From Hyphomicrobiales bacterium (GTDB taxonomy: Bacteria; Pseudomonadota; Alphaproteobacteria; Rhizobiales; Devosiaceae): 49,558 nt of DNA. Position numbers and translations under genes: made by a program. This document shows positions 26,406-35,219 of the stretch, one piece after another. The stretch is taken from assembly GCA_900470445.1 (NCBI GenBank), contig UCAU01000037.1, positions 1-49,558 on the forward strand, given 5' to 3'. Each line of letters opens with the position of its first letter. Positions within the stretch are counted from its first letter, which is position 1. The notes under the pieces are model-generated. The model ran no database searches and was not told where the DNA came from. It saw only the letters and a list, made by a program, of their open reading frames with translations.

Positions 26406-27248
26406 ATGTCCCACGCCGATCTCGCCGCCACAATCGACGCCGCCTTCGAGGCCCGCGCAGAGATCAACCTTGCCACCAAAGGCGAAGTCCGCGAGGCCGT
26501 CGAGACCGCCCTGGCCCTGCTGGATAGCGGCCAGGCCCGCGTCGCTGAAAAGATCGACGGCAAGTGGCAGGTCAATCAATGGCTCAAAAAAGCCGTGCTG
26601 CTCTCCTTCCGCCTCAATGACAACAAGCTCATCGAAGGCGCGCCGGGCGGCTCCTCCTATTGGGACAAGGTGCCCACCAAGTTCGAAGGCTGGGGCGAAA
26701 ACCGCTTCCGCGAAGCCGGCTTCCGCGCCGTGCCGGGCGCCATCGTTCGCCATTCCGCCCATATCGGCAAGGGCGTGATCCTGATGCCCAGCTTCGTCAA
26801 TCTGGGTGCGTTCGTTGACGAAAACACCATGGTCGATACCTGGGTCACCGTCGGTTCCTGCGCGCAGATCGGCAAGAATGTCCACATTTCGGGCGGCGTC
26901 GGCATTGGCGGCGTGCTCGAGCCGCTCCAGGCCGGTCCCGTCATTATCGAAGACAATTGCTTCATCGGCGCCCGCTCCGAAGTCGTCGAGGGCGTCGTCG
27001 TGGGCGAGGGCGCAGTGATCTCCATGGGCGTCTTCATCGGCGCCTCCACCAAGATCGTCGACCGCGCCACCGGCGAAATCCACATCGGCAAAGTGCCGCC
27101 CTATTCGGTCGTGGTCTCGGGCAGCCTGCCCGGCAAGCCCCTTCCCAACGGCAATCCGGGCCCCTCGCTCTACTGCGCCGTCATCGTCAAAACCGTCGAC
27201 GCCCAGACCCGCAGCAAAACCGGCATTAACGAATTGCTGCGAGACTGA
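26406..27248 (+). CDS. dapD: Tetrahydrodipicolinate N-succinyltransferase
   Basis: Transfers succinyl from succinyl-CoA to tetrahydrodipicolinate in the succinylase branch of lysine/diaminopimelate synthesis; 280 aa. A helical N-terminal domain is followed by a left-handed beta-helix of hexapeptide repeats (~105-240), with [23 protein letters not shown] and the conserved [22 protein letters not shown]. The C-terminus reads [25 protein letters not shown]. The ATG at 26406 gives the usual [11 protein letters not shown] start. DapE, the later enzyme of the same branch, lies 1.3 kb downstream on the same strand. Confidence 0.96.
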   Translation: MSHADLAATIDAAFEARAEINLATKGEVREAVETALALLDSGQARVAEKIDGKWQVNQWLKKAVLLSFRLNDNKLIEGAPGGSSYWDKVPTKFEGWGENRFREAGFRAVPGAIVRHSAHIGKGVILMPSFVNLGAFVDENTMVDTWVTVGSCAQIGKNVHISGGVGIGGVLEPLQAGPVIIEDNCFIGARSEVVEGVVVGEGAVISMGVFIGASTKIVDRATGEIHIGKVPPYSVVVSGSLPGKPLPNGNPGPSLYCAVIVKTVDAQTRSKTGINELLRD

Positions 27249-27260
27249 CACCGATCTGCA

Positions 27261-27281
27261 CCCTCCCCCTGGCGGGGAGGG
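27261..27281 (+). repeat. Hairpin after dapD
   Basis: CCCTCCCC-CTGGC-GGGGAGGG, an 8-bp perfect stem 13 bases after the dapD stop, followed by a partial second copy (TTGGGGAGGGGGC). No T-run, so its terminator action is uncertain. Same palindrome family as in other gaps. Confidence 0.55.
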
Positions 27282-27407
27282 CTTGGGGAGGGGGCTGGCC
27301 CCTGCCACCTAGCCCCCATCCACAATCTAAAGGCACTCCTCCGAACGATAATTTGTGCTTATCTTGGCCGAGGTAATGCTGAGGTCCATATACGCAATAT
27401 CGTCTAT

Positions 27408-27913
27408 GTGTTGACTGACCCCAATGGCCGTATCGGCCGCCAGAAATTCTGGCTTGGTGTATTCTGCATCCTGCTCGTCTTTTTTGCTATCAGCGCTCTG
27501 CTGATGGCGCTGGGCTTGCGCAGTGCGCAGGTTCAAGCCGGCACAGTGTCGATCAATGGCGGTCAGCCCAGGGCTTCTCTGGCGTGCGGTGGACACTGAC
27601 GCCTTGGGTCGCCTTTACGCTGACGGCCATGATGGCTATCCCGGCAACGATGCTGTCCATCAAACGGCGCAAGGATCGGGGATCGTCTGGGCTCGACGTG
27701 GTAGCCTATTGGGTGCTGGCAATCCTTGCGAACTTGCTTGGCCTGTTCGGTGCCGAGGGCTTTTACGTCTCTGCCATGCAGGTCGTTCTTCTAGTCTGGT
27801 CGGTATGTCTGTTCGTGCTGCTGGCAGTCCTCAGAGGTACGCCCGGACCCAATCAGTATGGCCCCGATCCCCTTGCACCGGCGTCAACGGCCGAGGCCGC
27901 CGGTCCGGCGTGA
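27408..27913 (+). pseudogene. DUF805 membrane protein, frameshifted
   Basis: Two open frames together make one DUF805-family protein. The first (27408-27599, GTG start) carries the N-terminal motif NGRIGRQKFWLGV and the first membrane segment. The second (to 27913) carries KRRKDRGSSGLD, two more membrane segments and the C-terminal motif RGTPGPNQYGPDPL. Reading joins smoothly if one base is added near the GGG at 27571-27573, giving a ~168-aa protein, so a one-base deletion is likely. It may be a real disrupted gene or a sequence error. The intact neighbouring DUF805 gene supports common family ancestry. No SD precedes the GTG. Confidence 0.7.
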
Positions 27914-28033
27914 TGTTCCAGACATATCCCTCTTTCTTCCATCAGTTGCGCGACTAGGAATCACGTCCCTCTCTGAATTAAACTCCCCGCACCGGGCATC
28001 TCCGCCCGGTCCGATGATTCTGAGGGGGACATC

Positions 28034-28519
28034 ATGGATTTCAAAGCACTCTACACCACCACGACGGGCCGCGTGTCGCGCAAGACCTGGTGGATCGGCG
28101 TGATCATTCTAGCTGTTGTCGGCATCGTGCTGACGCTGTTGCTGGGCGCAATTGGCCTCGGGCCCAGCGCAAGCAGCGCCGGCTGGGGCTCGCTGCTCGT
28201 CACCTTGCTGCTGCTCTATCCAAGCTATTGCCTGTCGCTCAAGCGTCGGCAGGATCGCGGCAATAATGGCCTTGATCTCAAGATCCTGCTCGGCCTGTCG
28301 CTGCTGAGCTCGGTGCTGCAAACCCTGGGCGTCGGCATCACCGCCAGCGATATCGGCAATGGCGTCATGGTGCCCGCACCCGCAGGCTGGTTCTCCATTC
28401 TGCTGCTGGCCATCGCCGCCTATGCCATCTACATGCTGGTGCAGCTGGGCTTCCTGCGTGGCACGATTGGCAGCAACGAGTATGGTGCCGACCCGGTGGC
28501 CAATCCGGCCACGGCCTGA
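28034..28519 (+). CDS. DUF805 family membrane protein
   Basis: 161-aa inner-membrane protein of unknown function. It shows the DUF805 order: short N-terminus with TGRVSRKTWWIGV (~11-23), a membrane segment, a second one ending with YCLSLKRRQDRGNNGLD (~66-82), further hydrophobic segments, and the C-terminal motif GFLRGTIGSNEYGADP. A GGGGGA SD lies close to the ATG. It is a paralogue of the frameshifted gene just upstream and lies 23 bases before dapE. Confidence 0.88.
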   Translation: MDFKALYTTTTGRVSRKTWWIGVIILAVVGIVLTLLLGAIGLGPSASSAGWGSLLVTLLLLYPSYCLSLKRRQDRGNNGLDLKILLGLSLLSSVLQTLGVGITASDIGNGVMVPAPAGWFSILLLAIAAYAIYMLVQLGFLRGTIGSNEYGADPVANPATA

Positions 28520-28542
28520 TCATCAATGGACGGGATTGTCTC

Positions 28543-29709
28543 GTGACTGACATTGCTGCGGACGATCCCGTCCAGCTTCTCAAAGCCCTGATCGCCTGCC
28601 CTTCGGTGACGCCCGAACCCGCCGGCGTATTGGACGTGCTCGACACGGCCCTCAGCAGCCTGGGCTTCACCACCACGCACCTGCGCTTTGAGGGCGACGG
28701 CTCCTATCCCGTCGACAATCTCTTCGCCACGCGGGGCACTGGCGGCCCGCGCCTGCTCTTTGCCGGCCATACCGATGTCGTGCCGCCCGGCGATCTCGCG
28801 GATTGGACCGCCGACCCGTTCACCCCGCGCGAGGCCGATGGCAAGCTCTATGGCCGCGGCGCCGCCGACATGAAATCAGGCATCGCCGCCTTCATCGCCG
28901 CCGCCGCATCCAGCCCCGCCGACGCCGGTACCATCATGCTCGCCATCACCAATGACGAGGAAGCCGACGCCATCAATGGCACCGACAAGCTCATGGCCTG
29001 GGCCAAGGACCAGGGGCATAGCTTCGATTTCGCCATTGTGGGCGAACCCAGCTCGGCCGCCTTGCTCGGCGACAGTATCAAGATCGGCCGGCGCGGCTCC
29101 TTCTCCGGCCTCATCACCGTCGAAGGCGTGCAGGGCCACGTCGCCTATCCGCACAAGGCCAACAACCCGCTACCCACGCTGGCGAGCATCGTCACCGCCC
29201 TCAGCGACACGCAGATCGATCAGGGCAGCGAGCATTTCCCCGCGACCAATCTCGAAGTCACCACGATCGACGTGGGTAATCCCATTTCCAACGTTATCCC
29301 GGCGCGCGGCACGATCCGCTTTAACATCCGCTACAATGACCTGTGGACGCCCCAGACCCTGGCCGAATGGGTGCGCGATCGCATCGCCAGCGTCGATGCC
29401 AATGGCACCACAATTCGCTTCGAGGTCTCCGGTACGCCCTCCCGCTCCTTCCTCTCCCCGCTCAGCGCGGATGTGGAAACCCTGTCCGCGACAATCGAAT
29501 CCATCACCGGTTGTCGCCCCGAACTCTCTACCGGCGGCGGCACGTCCGATGCCCGTTTCATCGCCCAATATGGTCCCGTGGTCGAATGTGGCCTCGTCGG
29601 CCCATCCATGCACAAGGCCGACGAGCATATTGCTCTAGATGACCTGACTGGCCTTACCGAAATCTATCGCGCCTTCATGACGCGCTTTTTCGCTGGTGCT
29701 GCAGCATGA
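28543..29709 (+). CDS. dapE: Succinyl-diaminopimelate desuccinylase
   Basis: Removes succinate from N-succinyl-LL-diaminopimelate to give LL-DAP for lysine and peptidoglycan; 388 aa, M20 metallopeptidase fold. The dizinc-site residues are His76 in GHTDVV, Asp109 in GRGAADMKSG, Glu140 with catalytic Glu139 in NDEEAD, Glu168 in VGEPSS, and a C-terminal His in SMHKADEH. A dimerisation insert carries GVQGHVAYPHKANNP. The start is GTG with only weak SD. It overlaps the next gene by four bases (ATGA). Confidence 0.95.
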   Translation: MTDIAADDPVQLLKALIACPSVTPEPAGVLDVLDTALSSLGFTTTHLRFEGDGSYPVDNLFATRGTGGPRLLFAGHTDVVPPGDLADWTADPFTPREADGKLYGRGAADMKSGIAAFIAAAASSPADAGTIMLAITNDEEADAINGTDKLMAWAKDQGHSFDFAIVGEPSSAALLGDSIKIGRRGSFSGLITVEGVQGHVAYPHKANNPLPTLASIVTALSDTQIDQGSEHFPATNLEVTTIDVGNPISNVIPARGTIRFNIRYNDLWTPQTLAEWVRDRIASVDANGTTIRFEVSGTPSRSFLSPLSADVETLSATIESITGCRPELSTGGGTSDARFIAQYGPVVECGLVGPSMHKADEHIALDDLTGLTEIYRAFMTRFFAGAAA

Positions 29710-30248
29710 AGCTCTGGGCCGCTCTCGCCAATGCATTTGCCGGCTGGATCAAGATCACCCGCGGAGAGGCCGATTGGCGCGGCCATTTCGCCTTCACCGC
29801 CCCCGGGCTGGTCACCGCCATCTTGATCTATTTCTTCTTTGCCTTCCTCGCCGTGGCCTTTGCCTCGATGAATATCGGCATGCCGGGCCTGACGGGCATT
29901 GCCAGTGCGCTCATCGTGCAGGGCCTGTCGCTGGTCGCGCTGGCCCTCGCCATCCAGGGCACCAAGGCGATGCTCAAATCCCCCCAGCCCATGCTCGATC
30001 TGATGGTGCCGGGCACTTACGTGCTGGTGTTCTACCTGATCGCAGGGGCGATTCTCTCGCTGATCGGCGGCCCAATCCTCGTGCTGCTCTGGGTCGTTTT
30101 GGGCTATCTGCTCTATCGCCTGGCCCGCATTGCGACCCCCTGGAGCATAGGCATAAGCTTGGCCTTTGCAGTTTTGACCGTCCTGCTGCTTGTCGCCATG
30201 CCGGTGACGCTTTACATGCTGTCCAACCCTGCCACTCCTCCCATCTAG
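29706..30248 (+). CDS. Hydrophobic membrane protein of unknown function
   Basis: 180 aa with about five membrane segments (~35-55, ~60-87, ~100-120, ~122-137, ~147-172). I do not recognise a family. The N-terminus has ITRGEADWRGHFAFTAPGL, similar in layout to the start of the next gene's product, suggesting that the pair arose by duplication. It is translationally coupled to dapE by a four-base overlap and followed 15 bases later by its relative. The position hints at co-expression with dapE, but no functional link is visible. Confidence 0.75.
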   Translation: MKLWAALANAFAGWIKITRGEADWRGHFAFTAPGLVTAILIYFFFAFLAVAFASMNIGMPGLTGIASALIVQGLSLVALALAIQGTKAMLKSPQPMLDLMVPGTYVLVFYLIAGAILSLIGGPILVLLWVVLGYLLYRLARIATPWSIGISLAFAVLTVLLLVAMPVTLYMLSNPATPPI

Positions 30249-30263
30249 CATCCGAGACAGCTT

Positions 30264-30830
30264 TTGGCCCAATTGACCTCGACCTTTCTCGAAGAACTCA
30301 AGAACGCGGCGCGTGGCTGTTTTGCCCTGCTGACCGGCGATCGGCAGGCCCCCACCTGGTTTGATTTCAGCCAGCGCGGCCTGATCGGCAGCCTCATCGC
30401 GACCACCATTGCCGTCGCCCTGGCCGGCTTCGGCCCCGTGCTGATCGGTGTGCCGCTACCCGCGGGCGCTGCCACCCAGTCCATCGTGGTCAATGCCGTG
30501 CTTTTTGCAGCCCAGGCGGCCACCGGCTTCCTCGCTCTGCGCCAGATGGGTCGGCAGGATGGCTTTGTGCCTTATCTGGTGGCGTCCAATTGGGTCACCC
30601 TGGCCTCGGCCGTCCTGCTGCTGCTATCGACGCTATTGGGACCGCTGGGCGTCGTCATCCTGGCGCTCGTGGTCATCCTGGCGCTGGCGACCTTCATCAA
30701 TATCGGCCGCTTCATCGTCACGCTGACCCCGCTGCAGATCGGCATCCTGTTCGTCTCGCAAGCCGTCGGCGTGTTTCTGGCCCTGGCCGTTGTGGCCATC
30801 CTCTTCGTCCCGCCAGCCGCAGCGCTCTAA
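30264..30830 (+). CDS. Hydrophobic membrane protein related to the preceding gene
   Basis: 188 aa, about five membrane segments. A cytoplasmic N-terminus reads [22 protein letters not shown], which matches the G-[DE]-x-x-x-W-x-x-F-x-F pattern of the preceding protein in spacing and charge. The start is a TTG; no better start lies nearby and the SD is weak, so the N-terminus is uncertain. Its stop overlaps the convergent truA stop by three bases (30827-30830 region). Function unknown. Confidence 0.7.
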   Translation: MAQLTSTFLEELKNAARGCFALLTGDRQAPTWFDFSQRGLIGSLIATTIAVALAGFGPVLIGVPLPAGAATQSIVVNAVLFAAQAATGFLALRQMGRQDGFVPYLVASNWVTLASAVLLLLSTLLGPLGVVILALVVILALATFINIGRFIVTLTPLQIGILFVSQAVGVFLALAVVAILFVPPAAAL

Positions 30831-31564
30831 TAGTCTACCCGCGTCAGATAGAGCCCATCCGACGGCGCCATGGCACCACAACGCTGGCGATCCCGCGCAT
30901 CCAGCGCTGCTCGTAAATCGCGCGGCTTCCACTTGCCGTCGCCCACGAGCTTGAGCGAGCCCACCATGGAGCGCACCTGATGGTGCAGGAAGCTCCGCGC
31001 ACTGGCCGTGATGACGATATGCTCCGCCTCCCGCCGCACTGCAAAGGCGTCGAGTGTGCGCAGCGGTGACTTGGCCTGGCATTCCGCCGAACGGAACGTA
31101 GTGAAATCATGCGTCCCCAGGATCATACCGGCAGCATAATCCATCGCGTCGGCATCGAGCGGCATGGGCAAATGCCACACATGATTGCGCTCGATCACCG
31201 GCGGCGCCCGCCGGTTTAAAATCCGATATTCGTAATGCCGCGCCTTGGCCGAAAACCGCGCCTCGAACTCATCCCCGACCGCCTCGGCCTCAATGATCGC
31301 TACCGGATCGGGCCGCAGATGATAGTTCAGCGCTTCGCGAATGCGGAACGGGTCCCAATCTTTGCTGAGGTCAAAATGCACCACCTGGCCCAGCCCGTGC
31401 ACGCCCGCATCGGTTCGCCCCGCTGCTTGCGTGGTCACGGCTTCGCCAGAAAACCGCTCGATCGCCTCTTCCAGTGCCTGCTGTACACTCGGCCGGCTGG
31501 TCTGCCGCTGCCAGCCGGAAAAGGGCGTGCCGTCATATTCCACTGTGAGCTTGTAGCGCGGCAT
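30827..31564 (-). CDS. truA: tRNA pseudouridine(38-40) synthase TruA
   Basis: Converts uridines 38-40 in the tRNA anticodon stem-loop to pseudouridine; 245 aa, normal length. The catalytic Asp is Asp52 in [14 protein letters not shown]. Other family segments are [14 protein letters not shown] at the start and [13 protein letters not shown] near residue 195. The start lies two bases after the fmt stop, so it forms an operon with fmt. It is convergent with the membrane protein gene, and their stop codons overlap. Confidence 0.96.
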   Translation of the reverse strand: MPRYKLTVEYDGTPFSGWQRQTSRPSVQQALEEAIERFSGEAVTTQAAGRTDAGVHGLGQVVHFDLSKDWDPFRIREALNYHLRPDPVAIIEAEAVGDEFEARFSAKARHYEYRILNRRAPPVIERNHVWHLPMPLDADAMDYAAGMILGTHDFTTFRSAECQAKSPLRTLDAFAVRREAEHIVITASARSFLHHQVRSMVGSLKLVGDGKWKPRDLRAALDARDRQRCGAMAPSDGLYLTRVDY

Positions 31565-31566
31565 GG

Positions 31567-32493
31567 CTACTGGACAATCCCCGGCATGGTCCCGGCCCCG
31601 CGCAAAAACGTCGCCGCATCCATGGCCGACTTGCCCTCGCGCTGCACCTGCACCAGCCGCACCGCGCCATTGCCACAGGCAATGGTCAAATCCCCTAGCA
31701 CTGTCCCCGGCGCACCGGAGCCCTCCGCCAGGCTCGAGCGCAACACCTTGACCCGCACCGGCTTGCCGCCCAATTCCACCTCGAACCAGGCCCCCGGAAA
31801 CGGCGAGAGCCCCCGAATATGGTTGTGCACCTCACCCGCCGGCCGCGACCAGTCGATCCGGCTTTCGGCCTTTTCGATCTTTTTGGCATAGGTCACACCA
31901 TCCTCAGGCTGCGGCTTGAAGTCCAGGCTCCCCCGCTCCAGCGCCGCCAGCGCGCGGCCCATCAGGTCCGCACCCACCCGCATCATCTGGTCGTGCAATT
32001 CGCCCGCAGTCATGTCCGGCCCAATGGGAATAACCTCGCCCAGAGCGACTGCGCCGGTATCGAGCCCTTCGTCCATCTGCATCACCATGACGCCGGTTTG
32101 CGCGTCGCCCGCCATCACCGCCCGCTGGATCGGCGCTGCGCCCCGCCAGCGCGGCAAGAGCGAACCATGCAGGTTAAGACACCCCATGCGCGGCGCCTCA
32201 AGGATCGCCTTGGGCAACAGCAGCCCATAGGCCACGACAATGGCAACATCGGCATCATGCAGCGCAAACACGCCCTGCTCGTCCAGCCCCTTGAGGGACT
32301 TCGGCGTAAACACCGGAATGCCGAACCCTTCGGCTGCCTCATGCACCGGCGATTTGCGCTCAGCCTGCCCACGTCCTGCAGGTTTGGGTGCCCGCGTATA
32401 GACGGCAACCACCTCGTGGCCCGACGAGACGATTTCGGTCAGCGTGGGCACGGAAAATTCGGGCGTACCCATGAATACGACGCGCATAGTCAC
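31567..32493 (-). CDS. fmt: Methionyl-tRNA formyltransferase
   Basis: Formylates initiator Met-tRNA with 10-formyl-tetrahydrofolate; 308 aa. The N-terminal hydrolase fold has [12 protein letters not shown], the catalytic Asn-x-His in [19 protein letters not shown] (Asn107, His109) and Asp near 145 in MDEGLDTG; the C-terminal OB-like domain holds [10 protein letters not shown] use the GTG at 32493 because AAGGA lies nine bases upstream; the ATG at 32487 (MRVVFMG) is an alternative, shorter by two residues. It lies between def and truA in a conserved initiation/tRNA gene group. Confidence 0.95.
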   Translation of the reverse strand: MTMRVVFMGTPEFSVPTLTEIVSSGHEVVAVYTRAPKPAGRGQAERKSPVHEAAEGFGIPVFTPKSLKGLDEQGVFALHDADVAIVVAYGLLLPKAILEAPRMGCLNLHGSLLPRWRGAAPIQRAVMAGDAQTGVMVMQMDEGLDTGAVALGEVIPIGPDMTAGELHDQMMRVGADLMGRALAALERGSLDFKPQPEDGVTYAKKIEKAESRIDWSRPAGEVHNHIRGLSPFPGAWFEVELGGKPVRVKVLRSSLAEGSGAPGTVLGDLTIACGNGAVRLVQVQREGKSAMDAATFLRGAGTMPGIVQ

Positions 32494-32503
32494 TCGCTTT
32501 CTT

Positions 32504-32540
32504 CCTTCTCCCCTTGAGGGAGAAGGTGCCCCGTAGGGGC
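32504..32540. repeat. Double palindrome upstream of fmt
   Basis: CCTTCTCCC-CTTGA-GGGAGAAGG (32504-32526) is followed by GCCCC-GTA-GGGGC (32528-32540). The palindromes sit right before the fmt start and include the fmt SD region on the minus strand, so a hairpin in the fmt leader could limit initiation. They form the left half of a larger mosaic repeat with 32588-32646. Confidence 0.6.
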
Positions 32541-32543
32541 GGA

Positions 32544-32646
32544 TGAGGGGTCAGCGACGCTAGGGCAGGGCAGAGGCGTCAGAAAGAACCCCTCACCCGT
32601 CTGGCGCTGCGCGCCATCCACCCTCTCCCTCAAGGGGCGAGGGTTG
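32544..32646. repeat. Mosaic inverted repeat between def and fmt
   Basis: TGAGGGGT at 32544-32551 is inverted as ACCCCTCA at 32588-32595, followed by CTGGCGCTGCGCGCCA (a short internal palindrome) and ACCCTC...GAGGGT (32620-32644). Together with 32504-32540 it fills almost the whole def-fmt gap. I see no T-run. It resembles the multi-palindrome intergenic elements common in Rhizobiales genomes, though copy number outside this window is unknown. Confidence 0.55.
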
Positions 32647-32667
32647 ACGACTGATGGGGCAGAAGAC

Positions 32668-33183
32668 CTACCCAGCCATCCGCTTGGCAGCCTTGTCGAA
32701 CTTCTTGATCACCCGGTCGCGCTTCAGCCGGCTCAGATAATCGATATAGAGCACGCCATCGAGGTGATCGAGTTCATGCTGGATGCACACCGCAAGCTTG
32801 CCCTCGGCATCCTTGGTGACTTCCTTGCCATCCAGATCGGTGTACTTCACCGTCACCGTACTGGGCCGCTCCACCTCGTAGAACAGCTCGGGAATGCTGA
32901 GGCACCCTTCCTCGGTCACCTGCATCTCGTCGCCAAACTTGGTGATCTCAGGATTGATCAACACCATCGGATCGGGCGTTTCCCCTTCGGGCGCCAGGTC
33001 GATCACCACAATGCGCTTCATCACCCCGATCTGGGGCGCGGCCAGGCCAATGCCGGGCGCGTCATACATGGTGTCGAGCATGTCCTTGGCCAGCGTCTTG
33101 ATCTCGTCATCGACCTCGATGATGGGGTCGGCAACGGCGCGCAGGCGCGCATCGGGAATGACAAGAATGGGGCGGATAGCCAT
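32668..33183 (-). CDS. def: Peptide deformylase
   Basis: Removes the N-formyl group from new proteins; 171 aa, metal-dependent. All three motifs are present: GIGLAAPQ (44-51), EGCLSIP with metal Cys94 (92-98), and HELDH with metal His136 and His140 and catalytic Glu137. The ATG at 33183 gives MAIRPILVIPDARLR, the usual start; the open frame has a 27-codon upstream extension that I reject. First gene of the def-fmt-truA minus-strand unit. Confidence 0.96.
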   Translation of the reverse strand: MAIRPILVIPDARLRAVADPIIEVDDEIKTLAKDMLDTMYDAPGIGLAAPQIGVMKRIVVIDLAPEGETPDPMVLINPEITKFGDEMQVTEEGCLSIPELFYEVERPSTVTVKYTDLDGKEVTKDAEGKLAVCIQHELDHLDGVLYIDYLSRLKRDRVIKKFDKAAKRMAG

Positions 33184-33305
33184 GGGTGAATGTCCAGCGA
33201 AACAGGATTTGCCTTTCGATATGGTATTTTCCGCCCCTGGGTCAACTCCGGAGCGGAACCGCACTGCGCCAAGCTCGTTGCCGATGCAGTGACAGGAGGG
33301 TGCCG

Positions 33306-33683
33306 ATGAACTCGATTTATGCCGGCGGCTGCCGCTGCGGGGCGGTTCGCTATCAGCTCGAAGGCGAACCCGATGTGGTCGGGCTCTGCCACTGCGCCGA
33401 TTGCCGGCGCGAAACCGGCAGCTCGTTTCTGGCCTATGCCGATTGGCCGCGGGAGCGATTTTCCACTACCGGCACCTATGCAACCTATGAGGGCCGCAGC
33501 TTTTGTCCCCAGTGCGGTGCGCCGGTCTTTCATCTGTCCGACGACCGTGCCGAAATCGTGCTGGGCTCGCTCGACGCCGTGCCCAGCCCGTTTGTGCCCT
33601 CCCGCGAAGGTTGGATCATCCGCCGCGAGCACTGGCTGACCGCCCTGCCGGGCGCCGGGCAATTCCCCCGCGACCCCTCCTGA
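33306..33683 (+). CDS. GFA (CENP-V/glutathione-dependent formaldehyde-activating-like) family protein
   Basis: Small zinc protein, 125 aa. Zinc-binding cysteines occur in the family pattern: GGCRCGAVRY (Cys9, Cys11), CHCADCRR (Cys28, Cys30, Cys33) and FCPQCGAPV (Cys67, Cys70). Most members have unknown activity; a formaldehyde-glutathione role is shown for few. The SD AGGAGGG sits five bases before the ATG at 33306, which decides the start over the longer open frame. It is divergent from def. Confidence 0.88.
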   Translation: MNSIYAGGCRCGAVRYQLEGEPDVVGLCHCADCRRETGSSFLAYADWPRERFSTTGTYATYEGRSFCPQCGAPVFHLSDDRAEIVLGSLDAVPSPFVPSREGWIIRREHWLTALPGAGQFPRDPS

Positions 33684-33721
33684 GCTGGAACATTCCGCGA
33701 ACGCGCGAATCGCGGTACAAG

Positions 33722-35140
33722 ATGGGCATGGATAATGTGCTTTTTCTCGTCGGCGATTTTCCCGTGACCCAGGCGCAGGCCGCCATCGGCGCGGTCATTG
33801 TGCTGGCGTTGCTGGTCTTTGTTGTGCTGGTTGCCGTCATGCGGGCCAGTGCGCAGCGCGCGTCCGAAGCCGCCGGTCAACTGGCCGAGCAATTGCGCAC
33901 GGGTTTTCTCGACCAGCTGGCCGATCGTGACGCCCGCATCCAGGCGCTCGACCATCAGGTGCGTGTCGAGCGCGAGCGAGGCGTCGACCTGCTCGATAGG
34001 GAACGCGAGAAAACTGCCGAATTATTGACCGAAGTGTCCGCCCTGCGCGCCCGCATGGCCGAGCAGGCCAAGCAGGCCGAAGCCAATCTCGCGCGCTTTC
34101 TCGAAGCCCGCCAACAGATGACCGACGAGTTCAAATCCATCGCCGGCGACGTTCTCAAGACCCATAGCGAGACCTTCTCCAAGCAGAACCGCGAGCAGGT
34201 CGATGTGCTGCTCAAGCCGCTCAACGACAAGATCGTCGAGTTCCAGAGCAATATGATCAAGGATCGCTCCGCCATGGGCGAGCAGATCCGCCAGCTCTAC
34301 GAAAGCAATATCCAGATTACTACCGAAGCCAACAATCTCACCCGCGCCCTCAAGGGCAACGCCCAGTCGCAAGGCGCCTGGGGCGAGATGATCCTCTCGA
34401 CGATTCTCGAACGCTCCGGCCTGCGCGAAGGCGAGCAATTCGTCACCCAGCAGAGCCACACCGCCGAAGACGGCTCGCGCGTCCGCACCGATGTCGAAGT
34501 GCTGATGCCCAATAATGATCGGCTGGTCATCGATTCCAAGGTCTCGCTGACCGCCTTCGAGGCCTATACATCAAGCGAAGAAGATACCCGCCAGCAGCAT
34601 TTGCAGGCCCATATCACCTCGATCCGCACCCATATCCGCACTCTGGGCGAGAAGACCTATCAGCGCCACGCGCAGTCCAAGATGGACTTCGTGATGATGT
34701 TCGTGCCCATCGAATCCGCTTTGGCCACGGCCATGCAGGCCGATCCGCAATTGGTGGAATTCGGCATGAGCCGGGGCGTCATGCTGACCACGCCCACCAC
34801 GCTGATGACTGTGCTGCGCACCGTGCGCAATGTGTGGGATATCGAAAAACGCCACCAGAATGCCGAGGAAATCGCCTCTCGCGCTGGCTCTCTCTACGAT
34901 AAGGTCGTGGGCTTCCTCGCCACCATGGACAAGATGGGCACCCATATCGACCGCGCGCAGCAGAGCTTTGCCGATGCCAAGGGCCAATTGTCCGGCAAGG
35001 GCAGCGTCGTGCGCCAGGTGGAAATGCTGCGCGAATTGGGAGCCAAATCCAGCAAGCAACTCCCCGCCGGCTGGGATGGCGGTTCCGACGATGTCCGCGT
35101 GCTGCGTCTTGTCGGCGAGGAGCCCGGCGACCTCTCCTGA
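33722..35140 (+). CDS. rmuC: DNA recombination protein RmuC
   Basis: Putative nuclease-like protein that limits DNA rearrangement; 472 aa. An N-terminal membrane segment (~17-40) is followed by a long coiled coil (~45-190, rich in Glu, Arg and Ala), then the RmuC domain (~200-440) with QSQGAWGEMILSTILERSGL and VIDSKVSLTAFEAY. The domain has a restriction-endonuclease-like fold. ATG codons at 33722 and 33728 both fit; neither has a strong SD. The next gene is a short acidic orphan 79 bases downstream. Confidence 0.93.
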   Translation: MGMDNVLFLVGDFPVTQAQAAIGAVIVLALLVFVVLVAVMRASAQRASEAAGQLAEQLRTGFLDQLADRDARIQALDHQVRVERERGVDLLDREREKTAELLTEVSALRARMAEQAKQAEANLARFLEARQQMTDEFKSIAGDVLKTHSETFSKQNREQVDVLLKPLNDKIVEFQSNMIKDRSAMGEQIRQLYESNIQITTEANNLTRALKGNAQSQGAWGEMILSTILERSGLREGEQFVTQQSHTAEDGSRVRTDVEVLMPNNDRLVIDSKVSLTAFEAYTSSEEDTRQQHLQAHITSIRTHIRTLGEKTYQRHAQSKMDFVMMFVPIESALATAMQADPQLVEFGMSRGVMLTTPTTLMTVLRTVRNVWDIEKRHQNAEEIASRAGSLYDKVVGFLATMDKMGTHIDRAQQSFADAKGQLSGKGSVVRQVEMLRELGAKSSKQLPAGWDGGSDDVRVLRLVGEEPGDLS

Positions 35141-35219
35141 CTTTATCGCATTCCTGTCGAACCTCTGGCGGCGCCCCGCGTTATTCAGCCACGCAAGCTG
35201 TTCAACATGGGAGACGATA

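Noticed and set aside
26261..26575. 105-codon upstream extension of the secreted unknown protein
   Set aside because: It overlaps dapD on the other strand and starts with TTG; the GTG at 26260 begins a signal peptide after a good SD.
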